This document shows positions 7,607 to 7,942 of a stretch of 7,942 nucleotides of DNA, in pieces. The DNA lies in assembly GCA_002360325.1 (NCBI GenBank), contig DEQG01000094.1, positions 1,212-9,153 on the forward strand. The letters run 5' to 3'. The notes beneath the pieces were generated by a model, which saw only the letters and a program-made list of their open reading frames with translations, was not told where the DNA came from and did not search any database. Each line of letters begins with the position of its first letter. The stretch's first letter is position 1. This stretch comes from Salinicoccus sp. UBA3372 (GTDB taxonomy: Bacteria > Bacillota > Bacilli > Staphylococcales > Salinicoccaceae). The position numbers and the translations under genes were made by a program.

Positions 7607-7634
7607 TATCTTCCCTCACTTTTCTCGTCAATTC

Positions 7635-7664
7635 TGTATAATTTTCGTCCATATTTATAATCAA
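7635..7664 (-). promoter_or_regulatory. Candidate walR (wal operon) promoter
   Basis: On the minus strand TTGATT (7664-7659) and TATACA (7640-7635) are 18 bases apart, each matching four of six positions of the vegetative consensus. They sit between the tRNA terminator and the walR ribosome site and would give a leader of roughly 20-25 bases. The match is imperfect and the surroundings are AT-rich, so other placements within 7620-7735 remain possible. Confidence 0.4.
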
Positions 7665-7737
7665 ACTATATAATAACCCAAACTTAATGTATCATTTTTA
7701 AGCCAAATTATCCATTATCCTATAATTCAGGAAGTAC

Positions 7738-7771
7738 AAAAAAGTCACCAACAAAGATGCTGATGACTTTT
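7738..7771 (-). terminator. Rho-independent terminator of the tRNA-Glu/tRNA-Asp transcript
   Basis: Read on the minus strand, AAAAGTCATCAGCA (7771-7758) pairs with TGTTGGTGACTTTT (7753-7740) around a TCTT loop. The stem is 14 bp with two G-U pairs, followed by a run of T ending at 7738. It lies seven bases after the tRNA-Asp 3' end and separates tRNA transcription from the wal operon. Being weaker than a perfect stem, it may allow some read-through. Confidence 0.85.
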
Positions 7772-7777
7772 AGAAGA

Positions 7778-7850
7778 CGGTCCTGACGGGAATTGAACCC
7801 GCGATCTCCTGCGTGACAGGCAGGCATGTTAACCGCTACACCACAGGACC
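7778..7850 (-). tRNA. tRNA-Asp (anticodon GTC)
   Basis: A complete 73-nt cloverleaf is visible. The acceptor arms GGTCCTG (7850-7844) and CAGGACC (7785-7779) pair fully, with discriminator G at 7778. The anticodon arm is CCTGC-CTGTCAC-GCAGG with anticodon GTC at 7817-7815. The T arm is GCGGG-TTCAATT-CCCGT with a terminal G-T pair. The 3' CCA is not encoded and must be added after transcription. The same tRNA-Glu, tRNA-Asp, walR order is, as I recall, found in Staphylococcus. Confidence 0.97.
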
Positions 7851-7886
7851 AGATTTATATGATGTTAAAAATTTAAAAAGAAAAAG

Positions 7887-7942
7887 TGACCCGTACGGGA
7901 CTCGAACCCGTGTTACCGCCGTGAAAGGGCGGTGTCTTAACC
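7887..7942 (-). tRNA. tRNA-Glu (anticodon TTC), 5' end cut by the window
   Basis: The 3' part of a tRNA: D-loop end GGTTAAGAC, anticodon arm CCGCC-CTTTCAC-GGCGG with anticodon TTC (7925-7923), T arm, 3' acceptor strand ACGGGTC (7894-7888) and discriminator A at 7887. About 16 bases at the 5' end lie beyond the window. CCA is not encoded. It is 36 bases upstream of tRNA-Asp on the same strand, and both probably come from one precursor. Confidence 0.95.

Noticed and set aside
7703..7720. Direct repeat GGATAAT-GGATAAT on the minus strand near the tRNA terminator
   Set aside because: Only two seven-base copies in AT-rich DNA; too short to assign a role.

Overview
The window carries the conserved wal (yyc) locus of a low-GC Gram-positive coccus. 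Reading leftwards on the minus strand it holds the end of a tRNA-Glu gene, tRNA-Asp, walR, walK, walH, walI and walJ. A separate plus-strand pair encodes a SulP anion transporter and a universal stress protein and converges on walJ. WalR, WalK, WalI and WalJ match the Staphylococcus proteins closely in length and motifs, including the WalK C-terminal DWDE and the WalJ C-terminal IYTI. The base composition looks clearly richer in G+C than Staphylococcus proper. The extracytoplasmic parts of WalK, WalH and WalI are strongly acidic. I infer a Staphylococcaceae relative of the Salinicoccus/Jeotgalicoccus type, but the genus is not proven.

Layout. 1-46: promoter/operator region with two overlapping palindromes. 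47-1939: sulP and usp, 17-18 bases apart and probably co-transcribed. 1940-2084: a 3' untranslated stretch with short inverted repeats. 2085-2125: a 40-bp perfect palindrome serving as a terminator for both convergent units. 2123-2176: a tight cluster of DnaA-box-like 9-mers directly after the walJ stop codon. 2178-7606: walJ, walI, walH, walK and walR on the minus strand, with the last four junctions overlapping or 15 bases apart. 7607-7737: walR leader and promoter. 7738-7771: tRNA terminator. 7778-7942: tRNA-Asp and partial tRNA-Glu. No stretch over 300 bases lacks a gene.

How it works together. WalK is a membrane sensor kinase that phosphorylates WalR, which controls cell-wall hydrolase genes in this group. 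WalH and WalI are single-pass membrane proteins with extracytoplasmic domains that modulate WalK. WalJ is a cytoplasmic metallo-beta-lactamase-fold nuclease-like protein. The SulP/Usp pair is a separate ion-transport and stress unit with no evident link to the wal system.

Nothing here looks like a wholly new system. The points most worth checking are the DnaA-box cluster next to walJ, the altered metal-ligand residues in the WalK PAS domain, and the overlapping palindromes in the sulP promoter.
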